A DNA stretch of 64,000 nucleotides. Source: Haliotis asinina. Its lineage: Eukaryota; Mollusca; Gastropoda; Lepetellida; Haliotidae. Location of the stretch: NCBI RefSeq assembly GCF_037392515.1, contig NC_090292.1, forward strand, positions 44,071,747 through 44,135,746. The letters are read 5' to 3'. The position numbers and the translations under genes are program-made. Positions 25,996 to 36,784 of the stretch are shown here, one piece after another. How positions within the stretch are numbered: position 1 is the stretch's first letter; the number at the start of each line of letters is the position of its first letter. Under the pieces are notes generated by a model. That model was not told where the DNA came from. It made no database searches and saw only the letters and a list, made by a program, of their open reading frames with translations.

Positions 25996-28760
25996 ATGGA
26001 TGCTCTTGCGGTCTTGTGGATAGCAGGCCGGGTAATTGCCGTTGGAGGTAACACACTTTGCTGCTAATTTATGTTGAATACATTGCTATGTCATTGTAGA
26101 GGTGACTTTCTTTCGTGAGCAGGAGAAAAAATGTCGAATATCACGGTGTTCGGGTTAATTTGACATAACTAGGAATGTGCATGGATGCGTTCGTGCGCGC
26201 GCGTGTGTGTTAGTCCGGAAGTTATTTTGTAATTCTACTTTTGACAATACAATGTTAAAATGTTTCTTCACACATCACTTAGCCGAGCGTCCTTTATTTA
26301 TCCCTCGAGAATGATTACCAGTCAGTGTAATCCTTTGGTAGCACGAGTCTGTGTTCCCGTCTTACTCGTGAACACGTGTGTTGCTTAGTTTAAGAACAAT
26401 AAAGATAATGTTCAGATTTACTTATTGTGTTTTTGAGCCTGACTGAACTTTGAAACTTGGAGAAGATGTACATATGGATAGCATACTCGGTACTTTATAC
26501 GCAAGGTAGAAAGTCTATCGTAATATTGCTCATCTGGCCTCGTTGCTTCGTTACCCGTTGTAAGGTATAGAGGCTTTCAGTTATTTGGAGTGTAGATGAA
26601 AGCGATCAATATATTAACTATCAGAAAGGGTCAAGGGTAGAACTGCCAACGCCAACCACTTTCAGTATATTAAATCCTTTGCAATTATCATGTTATAAAC
26701 ACCTGCACACGAAATTTCAGCTATCCCATGTTTGGACAACCAGCATTGTTCTGACTGTGACAACGCGACGGGACATTGCCTCACTGTTTTACTTATTGTG
26801 TTTTTGAGCCTGACTGAACTTTGAAACTTTGCGCTGATAAGTGTGTGAATATTAATAGTGACTTCGACAATATCCAAAGCCTTTGCAGTGACTATTTTTA
26901 AGACTATGCTTCAGAATGAACTTTCATCACACACTGTCAGTCAAATCGAACTCACTCACCTATGAATATCTACCTGTAACTTCATTTTCAGCTGGCCCAT
27001 GTCTGGACAACCAGCACTGTTTTGACTGTGACAACAAGACGGGACATTGCCTCACTGACTGTGACACAGGGTACTTTGATTTGAAATGCTTCTCCGTGTG
27101 CGATGGTCATTGTAAAGGTAACCTGTGTAATCAATCTGCCGACGGTAGTGGACGCTGCACCGAGGGTTGTGAGCCAGGATATCAAGGCCAGAGATGCAGC
27201 ATACCATGTGACATTCCAGGAGATAACTGTACAGCATGTCCAGGTGGTTGTGATGGAGGATATTGTCAGCTGGGGTCATCCTGTGTGTCTGGATGTGTAG
27301 ACTCCCACTACGGAACTGACTGTGGTAATTCTTCAGGTAGATGTACGTCATGCAATACTTTAACACGTGGTGACATACGGGGTATGTATTCCATGCACGT
27401 CATGTAACAGGTTAACACGTGATGATAAATTAGGTAGGTATTATTCTATGACTGAGGTTAACTATTGTTAATTTTACAACGTTCAGAATGAGTGGGAAAG
27501 TGGTACGTAATTTTTGACCCACTGTTCGTTTAGCGTGTAGTGAATAACTCCTCAGTATCTGATAATTGGAACACATGAGTTATTTGACGGTGAAAATGGT
27601 GTGACTCTTCAAATATATGTGACTTTCTGCGTACCTAGGTGTGTGGACTCCAGTCTCGGCGACTGTGGATGTGTTTGGGGTTTTCATTCTGAAGAGGTTA
27701 AAAAAGAGGTTAATATAGCAGTCCCTCCTGGATTCCGCGTCAAATTTAGGCAAATTCTGCACCCCACTTTTCAATATTCTGCATAACATTCTTCGGGTAA
27801 AACATTTAGGAAAAACAACAAAAACATTATACAGACCTTTATAGTTTAATTCACAAGAGCAGATATAATGTTACGTCGACAGTGTACATCACATCTTGAG
27901 TAAGCACCCACACCTTTTTCTGTGTTTGAGAATTAAACACTCGCTGAAAGTTATTTCTGTCATCTCATTCGTGACTTAGATGCAGACGAACAACTTCCTG
28001 TCCCATACAAATAACAATTTTATGTGAAATTTAAATCTGAAATAATTTCAATTTTCAAAATGATCGATTGAGAACGTAATTACAGTGTCATGTTTATCTA
28101 ATAATATTTGAAAAACTTGCTTTATTAATAAAGTATATTTAATCATGATTATTTTGAAAATGTTGTCACAGTAAATATGTCAGTTTGTTTTACGTGTAAC
28201 CGATCCTACTTTTGACATTACTCTACTTTCCATTTTCACTCAATTTCTAAAATAAGTAAATTCCGGGGCAGAAAAGTGGCAAATTCTGCACGGATTCTGC
28301 AAGAAAAAGCGTTTTCCGCGGACCAAACATTTTTCTGCATGGAAAGGTAAATTTTGCGATTTTTTGTACAACGGCAGAATCGTGGAATCCAGGAGGGACT
28401 GATGTAGTATACTCGCAAGGAAGCTACTGCTGGTTGATCAACTGGCGTTATAATGTTGGGGACATCCGTGACCACGAGTCACATGCGTGCTAATCAGTTA
28501 CTGTTTTTAGCTCCAGAGTTTCGAATTGGGGATTGCAGATCTTTTCGTATAAAACAAGTTAACTTTGTCCCTTGCCAGATGGAAACCCGAAACTCCCTGT
28601 TGGATTGTCCACAGTAACTGTCTGTTTCATCCTGACAGTCTTCTTGGTTCTGAACTGGATGCGTAGACAGCACCGGAGACGAAGCCGGTGGGTACAGAAT
28701 AGAGCTGCGGTCAGCAATCCTGTCAAATATAGGATGTCAAGTCGACCATGCTCGGCATAA
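25996..28760 (+). CDS. EGF-like single-pass receptor, gene 2 (three exons)
   Basis: Exon 1 (25996-26047, 52 bp) encodes a signal peptide (MDALAVLWIAGRVIAVG) and ends G|GTAACA in phase 1, the same length and phase as gene 1. Exon 2 (26992-27381, 390 bp) follows TTCATTTTCAG and encodes EGF-type cysteine modules very close to gene 1 (CLDNQHC, CPGGCDGGYCQLGSSC), ending G|GTATGT in phase 1. Exon 3 (28579-28760, 182 bp) follows CCCTTGCCAG. It encodes GLSTVTVCFILTVFLVLNW as a membrane helix, a strongly basic stop-transfer (RRQHRRRSR), a short tail and TAA. The lengths sum to 624 bp, giving an intact 207-residue type I membrane protein. Its EGF exon is about 110 bp shorter than gene 1's, and its tail appears very short. 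Role inferred as surface recognition receptor. Confidence 0.8.
26455..26680. repeat. segmental duplication, copy A
   Basis: This block (ACATATGGATAGCATACTCGG to AACTGCCAACGCCAACCA) recurs at 36290-36512 with moderate divergence. Both copies lie upstream of an EGF-exon remnant, so a receptor-gene block was duplicated. Confidence 0.8.
26726..26787 (+). pseudogene. truncated duplicate of the EGF exon of gene 2
   Basis: After a TTTCAG acceptor, the codons CLDNQHC, DCDN and GHCLT run in the same phase as exon 2 at 26992. The sequence then stops abruptly after about 62 bp, at the 41-bp repeat junction. If spliced in, it would run into non-homologous sequence. Confidence 0.85.
27719..28401. mobile_element. 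non-autonomous DNA transposon with 21-bp TIRs in intron 2 of gene 2
   Basis: Terminal inverted repeats begin CAGTCCCTCCTGGATTCC at 27719-27739 and end with the reverse complement at 28381-28401 (20 of 21 match). Subterminal regions also share AAATTCTGCA-type motifs in inverted orientation. The CAG/CTG ends are hAT-like, but I see no clear 8-bp target duplication (flanks ATATAG / ATGTAG). There is no transposase. Confidence 0.7.
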
Positions 28761-28783
28761 GACATCATTCTTAATCGATGGGG

Positions 28784-28787
<4 letters not shown>

Positions 28788-28866
<79 letters not shown>

Positions 28867-28876
28867 AGAGAGAGAT
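28788..28876. repeat. (GT)n-(GA)n microsatellite
   Basis: About 32 bp of GT followed by about 55 bp of GA, immediately after the stop codon region of receptor gene 2. Confidence 0.97.
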
Positions 28877-28879
28877 ATA

Positions 28880-30960
28880 ATCATGCTGGACATAAGACAT
28901 GCTTATTCGATGGGTGGGGTGAGGAAGGGGGTGATATATGCTCATGCTGGACATAAGACATGCTTATACGGGGGGTGGGGAAAGGGGGTGGGTGGGTGGT
29001 TGATATACATCATGCAGAACATACGACATGCTTTTACTGGTGGTGATATACGTCATGCTGGACATAAGACATGCTTTTACTGGTGGTGATATACGTCATG
29101 CTGGGATAAGGCATACTTATACGGGGGTGTTAAACATCATGCTGGACATAAGATATACTTATACGGGGGGTGATATACGTCATGCTGGGATAAGGCATAC
29201 TTATACGGGGGTGTTAAACATCATGCTGGACATAAGATATACTTATACGGGGGGTGATATACGTCATGCTGGGATAAGGCATACTTATACGGGGGTGTTA
29301 AACATCATGCTGGACATAAGATATACTTATACGGGGGGTGATATACGTCATGCTGGGATAAGGCATACTTATACGGGGGTGTTAAACATCATGCTGGACA
29401 TAAGACATGCTTTTACTGGTGGTGATATACGTCATGCTGGGATAAGGCATACTTATACGGGGGTGTTAAACATCATGCTGGACATAAGATATACTTATAC
29501 GGGGGGTGATATACGTCATGCTGGGATAAGGCATACTTATACGGGGGTGTTAAACATCATGCTGGACATAAGATATACTTATACTGGGGGTGATATACGT
29601 CATGCTGGGATAAGGCATACTTATACGGGGGTGTTAAACATCATGCTGGACATAAGATATACTTATACGGGGGGTGATATACGTCATGCTGGGATAAGGC
29701 ATACTTATACGGGGGTGTTAAACATCATGCTGGACATAAGATATACTTATACTGGGGGTGATATACGTCATGCTGGGATAAGGCATACTTATACGGGGGT
29801 GTTAAACATCATGCTGGACATAAGATATACTTATACTGGGGGTGATATACGTCATGCTGGGATAAGGCATACTTATACGGGGGTGTTAAACATCATGCTG
29901 GACATAAGATATACTTATACGGGGGGTGATATACGTCATGCTGGGATAAGATATACTTATACGGGGGTGTTAAACATCATGCTGGACATAAGATATACTT
30001 ATACTGGGGGTGATATACGTCATGCTGGGATAAGATATACTTATACTGGGGGTGATATACGTCATGCTGGGATAAGGCATACTTATACGGGGGTGTTAAA
30101 CATCATGCTGGACATAAGATATACTTATACTGGGGGTGATATACGTCATGCTGGGATAAGGCATACTTATACGGGGGTGTTATACATCATGCTGGACATA
30201 AGATATACTTATACGGGGGGTGATATACGTCATGCTGGGATAAGGCATACTTATACGGGGGTGTTAAACATCATGCTGGACATAAGATATACTTATACTG
30301 GGGGTGATATACGTCATGCTGGGATAAGGCATACTTATACGGGGGTGTTAAACATCATGCTGGACATAAGATATACTTATACGGGGGGTGATATACGTCA
30401 TGCTGGGATAAGACATACTTATACGGGGGTGTTAAACATCATGCTGTACATAAGATATACTTATACTGGGGGTGATATACGTCATGCTGGGATAAGACAT
30501 ACTTATACGGGGGTGTTAAACATCATGCTGGACATAAGATATACTTATACTGGGGGTGATATACGTCATACTGGGATAAGATATACTTATACTGGGGGTG
30601 ATATACGTCATGCTGGGATAAGACATGCTTATACGGGGGTGTTAAACATCATGCTGGACATAAGATATACTTATACTGGGGGTGATATACGTCATGCTGG
30701 GATAAGACATACTTATACGGGGGTGTTAAACATCATGCTGGACATAAGATATACTTATACTGGGGGTGATATACGTCATGCTGGGATAAGACATACTTAT
30801 ACGGGGGTGTTAAACATCATGCTGGACATAAGATATACTTATACTGGGGGTGATATACGTCATGCTGGGATAAGGCATGCTTATACGGGGGTGTTAAACA
30901 TCATGCTGGACATACGTATGCTTATATTCACCACGATAGATATAAGACATTCTTATACGA
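28880..30960. repeat. 84-bp minisatellite, about 22 units
   Basis: Each unit is a 43-bp half (GACATAAGATATACTTATAC...) plus a 41-bp half (GGATAAGGCATACTTATACG...), 84 bp in all or 28 codons, so one plus-strand frame stays open for 653 codons (29028-30989). The frame encodes only the repeat (DIRHAGIRHTYTG and similar), with no start context, signal or domain. The first units (28880-29040) are irregular and resemble the sequence around the gene 2 stop codon. Confidence 0.95.
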
Positions 30961-30994
30961 GGATATACGATCTAATTGTAGCTTTTTGATCAGA

Positions 30995-31345
30995 GTATGG
31001 AATACGCTGTCATAGATTTGTTTAATGCTGCATTAGCAGCAAGATCGCCCATTGTGTTACCAGAAATGCCAGCATGGCTGGGCAACCAACAAAAGACGAT
31101 TTCGTATTGGCCAGTAGCAAGATCATTATATAACTCGATATTTTCGATTAAAAGTGGATGTTTAATTCAAGACAAGCTTTAAATTGCTTGAAGACATGAA
31201 AGAGAGTCAGAAAAGAGTGTATATTGTATACTTAGGATATCTTTGAATATATTTAAGAACTGATAGTATTGCGTTTGTTTCTGCTGTTAATATAGAACTA
31301 TTATCCGGTAATCTAGAGGATATAATTATTCTGGATCCAATGACA
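30995..31345 (-). mobile_element. LINE fragment, RNase H region
   Basis: It matches the RNase H part of the 39.3-45.4 kb LINE (40255-40580), including the sequence for the conserved GNAMADLAAKA-like region, with many substitutions and frameshifts. Confidence 0.85.
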
Positions 31346-31517
31346 TACAAACACAAAGTTACATACCTTGACCACTATATTTTCCACTGCCGGTTATATA
31401 TCATCTCACTGAAGAATGATAAAATGGTAGAAAGCAGCAAAAGTTAATTAACGCGAACAATTTGCAGGTCTTTGCAGTGAGTACCGTAAAGTAGTAGTAT
31501 GATATGAGGTTACAAAT

Positions 31518-32690
31518 ATACTCTTCAAAAAAGAAGAGCAGAACATTGCTATCAATTTATACACGTAAGGTTCAGTAATACAGGGCAGTCATCTTGAACG
31601 AACATTAACGGTTCAATACTGCAAGAAACTGTACGTCAATACCCCCCTCCCCCCAAAAACCCCCCACAAAAACAAAAACAAAAAACAAAAACAAAAAAAC
31701 AAAAACAAAACAAAACAAGTGGGCCAAGGTCAAAGTCGCAGAGCAGTCAGTATCTTGTGTGGTCACCATTAGCATCAATGGTTGCTTGGCCTCGGCGTCC
31801 CAAAAACTAGACCAGATTCCGGATGAAGTGCCTGGAAATGAGTTGGTATTTTCCGTCAAGGTCACAAGCAGAGCGGGTAACGTCTGTGGCGCTGGGAGTC
31901 ACGCTGTCGTATACGACGATCCAATTCGTCCCACAAACGTTCAGTGGGGTTAAAATCCGGTGATCGTGAGGGCCAAAAAGAACCTGAACGTTGTTCTGTG
32001 CGAGGGAATCCCTGGTTATTCTTGCTGTATGCAGACCGAGCGTTGTCAGCCTGAAAAGTGACGTTCTGGCGGTTCGTGAAACAAACGACATGTTGCGTGA
32101 TGAATTCATCAGAAATTGTTCTGAGTCCTGACACTACGGATGTTTTGGAGGATGCTGTGGTGAACCTGTTCCGCAAACGTCGAAGTCGAATAAACCTATC
32201 CTGAGCGGACTTGGTCGCACGTGGTCAACCTGACCTGGGGCGATCATGTGTTGACCCTTGCTACTGGTAGCGATGCCAAAGTCTTGTCAAGGTACTCTGT
32301 GACACATTCAGTTGCCTTGCAATCACAGACTGAGAGGACCCAGCCTCCAAATGACCAATCACATTGAGCCTCAGTAAGTCTAGGCATGACTTGGACAACA
32401 AATTTAAGATTGTCAACAGACGCAAGAGCATTGAAACCCAACTTGTATTGGACATGATGCATGAAATGTGCGCACTAAAGCAAACGCATGGATTTCTTCC
32501 TGTTCACAATTTATTGCATTTATTGAGGAAAGCAGATTTTGGTGCGTTGTCCTCAATGACAATGAATTCAAACTCGGAAATGTTTGCTGACAATGTTCTC
32601 CATATATATATTGGCTACATAGACACCAATGATTCAAATTCGAAAAGTCACATGGAAAGATAGTACCTATGCGTTTGTTTTGAGTAGTTT
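31518..32690 (-). pseudogene. decayed Tc1/mariner element
   Basis: Minus-strand frames give, in order, an N-terminal helix-turn-helix (GSSQSVIARQLNVSQSTLTR, 32261-32455), VTFQADNAR carrying the second catalytic Asp, and PSRSPDFNPTERLWDELDRR (31862-32176), the typical Tc1 C-terminal motif ahead of the last acidic residue. A GDHTRY-like end lies near 31760. The frames are broken by several indels. Possible terminal repeats are TACTCTTCAAAAAAGAA at 31518 and TTTGTTTTGAGTAG near 32675. Confidence 0.75.
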
Positions 32691-33432
32691 ATGTCCCTTA
32701 CCCGTGCCCACCTCAGTGTCACAACAGATAATCTGTTTCACACTATTGTCCACGGGTTGGTTAAGATAGTCTCGTACTATCAAGGGGAATACGTCCCAGC
32801 GGTGCACCGGGAACCTATTATCGCGGGTTCTAGTCCCGGAGTGCGCTGTTGTTCTTCTAGGTTTGTCTGTCTTATACGTGTTGAACTGATTTCCCCCAAG
32901 TCAGAAAGCTTCAGAGCCCTGGTTCCCCTCCACAATAAGTCTAACGCTGTGAACAGTACCCTGAGTGATCCCCGCACAAAGCCATGATGTGTCTGTTACC
33001 TTGAATCTGAATTTAAGGTTTACCTTAAGTATCCTAAAGAGGGAGATTAGGACAGCTGTACATGTACTGTTATCATCTAAGACGGGAAGGCAAAGGTGGA
33101 AAGGCTGCCAGGTGCCCAGAGATTCAGTTGTACAGAACATGGCGTATACTGTATTGTGACAAACATGTCTGTACTGCTCGAGATATATTCAATTTATTAC
33201 TTAGTTGTCTGTTTAGTCACATACAAAGTGTAGTCGTGGTTGTGCTGATCCCGCGCATTATAAGGGCAAAAATATTCAAAACAAACACTTAGAATATACA
33301 CATTTAAAGAACAGACAATTAGAATATACACATTAAAAATAGAGAAATCAAGGACAAACAGATAAACTTTGGCATATTTTATTACATGATGGCACAATGT
33401 AGATGGCAACGCATAACATTTTCTTTTCACAG
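32691..33432. other. intergenic, with possible tRNA-like repeat
   Basis: GCGGGTTCTAGTCCCG at 32823-32838 resembles a pol III B-box stem-loop, but no matching A-box or acceptor stem is convincing. No gene recognised. A 33-bp tandem duplication with TTAGAATATACACATT lies at 33289-33340. Confidence 0.35.
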
Positions 33433-33724
33433 CGTGACCCAGACAGATGTTGTGAGCAACAATGGTGCCGAGATGGAGGCTGCCTCTGTGGATGAGCTGG
33501 AATGGTATACTGATCATGACACACAAAGGACGGACATAGTCATGGCTCATGAATCTTCTGGTCTGAACTACCGAGATGGAGGTCATGCTGCTGGTGATGT
33601 TGCTGATGATGTTGCTGGTGATGCTGCTGGTGAAGCCGATGACGTCTATGATGTTGCAGACGGAAGTGGACGGCAATTGCCTACTGTTATTGACAATATA
33701 TACAACAAATTATCGTATGTTTAG
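33433..33724 (+). CDS. orphan cytoplasmic-tail exon of a receptor paralogue
   Basis: A TTTTCTTTTCACAG acceptor opens a phase-2 frame of 97 codons to a TAG. The sequence is hydrophilic, has a run of Ala/Gly/Asp/Val repeats, and carries tyrosine motifs (ELEWYTD, LNYRDG, DVYDVADG, DNIYNKLSYV) that resemble SH2-binding or ITIM-like sites. The phase matches the phase-2 donor after the transmembrane helix of gene 1. It is therefore likely the last exon of a family member. No intact upstream exons of that member are visible on this strand nearby. Confidence 0.5.
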
Positions 33725-33762
33725 AAGTTAGTTTCAAAATACACCACGTAAAACTATTTGCC

Positions 33763-33975
33763 CCACTGAGTGTGACACGGGGTACTTTGGTCAGAATGTT
33801 TCTCGGTATGCGATGGTCATTGTAAAGGCATTGTGTGTAATCAGTCTGTCGACGACAGTGAACGGTATACCGAGGGCTGCGTGCCGCAATGATGGCTGTA
33901 CACCATGTCCAGGTGGTTGTGATGGAGGATATTGTCAGCTAGTGTCACCCCGTGTGTCTGGATGTGCAGATCTGA
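33763..33975 (+). pseudogene. broken EGF exon of the receptor family
   Basis: It reads GAGTGTGACACGGGGTAC, ATGCGATGGTCATTGTAAAG, then CCATGTCCAGGTGGTTGTG and GATGGAGGATATTGTCAGCT, clearly homologous to exon 2 of gene 2. Frameshifts and a deletion in the middle leave no usable frame. Confidence 0.88.
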
Positions 33976-34189
33976 ATAGCTTGCCCGTGTACTCACATTG
34001 ACTTTTCACTTACGTGCTGTTTCAGTCCATTGGACTGGCCTGAATGAAGGCAGTCACATAATTACGTTTTGTTGTGAAACTACCTTGAAACATAGGTTAG
34101 TTTCAAAAGACTTTTGACCATATGCGATAATTATTCCTCAAACTATCAAAATGTGATCGTAAATGAGTATTATGATGTCGTTTTTTACA

Positions 34190-34372
34190 ACGGAGCACTC
34201 AGCAACATTTGAAATATATGGAGATGATCTGGAAGCAGACAATTCGATTGCTCAACATCATGGCCATCGATCGTTGCTTTTCTCTGACATGTGCCAACAA
34301 AGCCAGGCCATCCAATACCGTTAGTGGCTCCAACGACTAATTATGATCCGGACATTCCTGTACTGTGTCAGC
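34190..34372 (-). mobile_element. degenerate SINE copy
   Basis: It keeps GGAGCACTCAGCAACATTTG, GACAATTCGATTGCTCAACA and GGCCATCGATCG in family order in minus orientation. No clean tail or head. Confidence 0.6.
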
Positions 34373-35184
34373 AACGCATGCTTTAAGCTGTGTTTTGCCA
34401 GACATAGGTCGGTTTTGCAATTGTGATGCCAGATTAAGTGTTCTTTTATTTATTTTCTGTTTTAGATGGAAATTTGGAAGAAGTTTCAAAATACATTTAA
34501 ATGTTTCATATTTGCAAGGTTCCGTGTATTAAAGTTTCTTTTCTCCCCTTCTGCTTCAGGTACTAAACGTTTTTTGTCCAGCTCAAACATATTTTTTTCT
34601 AGTGTGTGTGCGTGCGTGCGTCTCTCTCTTTCTTTCTTTCTTTCTCTCTCTCTCGCTCTGTCTGTGTGTCTATTAAATCCGCTCCAAGTGGCATTTTACG
34701 AAATTTTTATACTGAAGAGAGTTCAATTAAAATGTCAATCTTGTGCATCAAACCTCTTTCTATGAAACGGAAGTACATGTACTGGTTCGGCTCTGGTAAC
34801 CAGTAACCCCAAGGCCGATTCCAACCATCAAATATTTTAATATAATACTTCGTGTGCTTCCATGGAAATATTGGTTATTTGAGATTTGGCCTATAACTGA
34901 AGATTGCAGCTCAGGGGTCGTGTGTATTGCTGAGCTCAGAATCCGTTTTGACAAATGTTGGTCTGACCAATAAACAAGTGCAACAAACAGATCATCTACA
35001 CGACACACGTAACGGTCATCGCCTTCATAAACTTGCATTATTGGGCTTCCAAATGTCTAAAAGGCCACTCAAAAACATTGCCTGACTGTAACAACACACC
35101 TGCTGTGCCACTATTCATGCAGATCTGCTTATCAATATAACGAGTGTCTGCTTAGCAATACCAAATTATGACAGTTAAATTAAA
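34373..35184. other. intergenic, simple repeats only
   Basis: A TGCG/TCTT-rich low-complexity run lies at 34598-34672. No gene recognised. Confidence 0.45.
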
Positions 35185-35375
35185 TACGGGATGGGGTGGT
35201 CAGGTTCACTGACTTGAGTGACGCAAATCATCGGTTCCCAATTGCGCAGATGCTCATGCTGTTGATCACTGGATTCTCTCGTCCAGATTCGATTATTTGC
35301 AGACAGTCCCCGTATAGCTGCAATATTGCTGAGCGCGGCGTAAAACTAAAGTCACTCGCTCACTCAGTATTTGAA
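35185..35375 (+). mobile_element. SINE copy, head-truncated
   Basis: Begins at GGGATGGGGTGGTCAGGTTC, continues ATCGGTTCCCAATTGCGCAG and GTTGATCACTGGATTCTCTC, and ends GCGGCGTAAAACTAAAGTCA with CTCGCTCACTCA. Confidence 0.88.
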
Positions 35376-35635
35376 ACGTTTAACCTCGGTCCTATTTCCT
35401 ACACAATGATCACATGTTCATCATCCCTGTCAGGGGAAAATGATACTTACAGCCACAGATACTATATTGTACAACAGCTGAAGCTGCCTCCGACACGTGC
35501 GAATCACAAATTCCTCCAGCTTCACCTACAGGTACCCAGCTGTACAAACAAGAATGTCAAGAACATCCAACAACACTGTAAGTATCGGCAGGTGTTGGAG
35601 TATGGTGACTGGACGTTATGCATGTGTTGAACATT

Positions 35636-35866
35636 CGTGGTGCCCTTTGAATAAGCGACGATGCTTGTCGTAAGAGCCGACAAAGCCAGCTGACTTGGCT
35701 GACACATGTGGTCGGTTCCCAATTGCGCAGATTGGTGCTCATGTTGTTGATCAATGGATTCGATTATTTAAAACTAAACTCACTCACTCACTTAGCAAGT
35801 CACAGACCGCCATATGGCAGGAACATTGCTCAGTTTGGCGTAAAATTAAACTCACTCATTCACCCA
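35636..35866 (+). mobile_element. rearranged SINE copy
   Basis: The head and core are present (GCGACGATGCTTGTCGTAAG, GGTCGGTTCCCAATTGCGC). An ACTCACTCACTCACTTAG run is followed by a second 3' end (CCGCCATATGGCAGGAACA to ACTCACTCATTCACCC). It looks like two fused or nested copies. Confidence 0.75.
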
Positions 35867-35889
35867 CTCTTTGAATCATATGTGGTGAG

Positions 35890-36150
35890 TACCTGATATA
35901 AATTATCGTAACATCGGCAATATTTTAGCCAGAACGGTTAAGCATAGACATACTAATTCAGGGAATCTTGTAAAGATCTGTATACGAAGGACACTAAAAT
36001 CAAATAGTATAACACAGTAACAAGAAATGAATGCTTCTCCATAGAAAAGGACTGCAAATGAACACAATACAATATAACAGAAGACTGAGGTCCGCCAATA
36101 ACCGAAGGTAGATCACCACTGGAACATTGCTAAGACAACTCACTCACTCA
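35890..36150 (-). mobile_element. LINE 3'-end fragment
   Basis: Minus-oriented LINE 3'-UTR: AACATCGGCAATATTTTAGC, CGAAGGACACTAAAA, CAATAACCGAAGGTAGATCA. It resembles 39300-39540. Confidence 0.75.
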
Positions 36151-36289
36151 TCCACTTGATCACAGATGAGTTTTTAATATCTCTTGGACGTTTATGTTGT
36201 AATGGTTGCGGTTTCCTTGCTTGCGTTGATGAGCCATGTTCCTTGTCAAACATTGTTCTTTCAGGTCAATATGGGTACACAGAATAACC

Positions 36290-36512
36290 GGCTTGGAGAA
36301 GCTGTGCATATGGATAACATACGCGGTGCTTTATATTCAAGGTGGAACGTCATTAGTTAATATTGCTCATTTGGTCTCGTTACTTAGTTACCCGTTGTAA
36401 GGTATAAAGGCTTCGTTTCACTTATTTAGAGTGTTGTTCAAAGCCATAGCGATCACTATGTTAACTTTTGGAAAAGATCAGCGGTAAAACTAACGCTGAC
36501 AACCATCAACAG
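36290..36512. repeat. segmental duplication, copy B
   Basis: Diverged copy of 26455-26680, sharing CATATGGATAACATACGCGG, GTTACCCGTTGTAAGGTAT and AACGCTGACAACCA. Confidence 0.8.
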
Positions 36513-36608
36513 GATTAGCAGTATACTCTCTCCTTTATTGTAGTATCTTGTTTGGTGAGTTTGTAAGTCATGCAACAGCGTGACACGTCTTTTTGTATCA
36601 GTTGTTTC

Positions 36609-36745
36609 TGATAGAGGATAATGTCAGCTGGGCTAATGCTGTAGATCTGGACGTGTTGACTCCTACTGTGGGGTTGGAAGTAAAACTAGTTCAAGTGGAT
36701 GTACGCCATGTAACAGGCAAACGGGGACATGTATTGGTTAATCAG
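36609..36745 (+). pseudogene. heavily decayed EGF exon of the receptor family
   Basis: ATAGAGGATAATGTCAGCTG, GACTCCTACTGTGGGGTTGG and GTGGATGTACGCCATGTAAC follow exon 2 of gene 2 in order, but cysteine codons are lost and the frame is broken. It lies downstream of segmental-duplication copy B, as the intact exon lies downstream of copy A. Confidence 0.75.
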
Positions 36746-36784
36746 GGTCGGATCGCTGATGAATACTCCTCAAGGAAGTGATAA

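Larger units (their letters stand above)
26418..26829. repeat. 41-bp direct repeat flanking a truncated EGF exon
   Basis: 26418-26458 and 26789-26829 are identical over 41 bp (TTACTTATTGTG...GAAACTT). The second copy is spliced directly onto the broken end of the EGF exon at 26787, marking a rearrangement breakpoint. Confidence 0.9.

Noticed and set aside
27601..27786. 61-codon ORF as a further EGF exon (starts near GTGTGTGGACTCC)
   Set aside because: A short resemblance to VDS sequence only; no cysteine pattern, and its 3' part lies in the TIR element.
29028..30989. 653-codon ORF as a real protein gene
   Set aside because: It consists only of the 28-codon translation of an 84-bp minisatellite, with no domain, signal or start context; openness follows from the unit being a multiple of 3.
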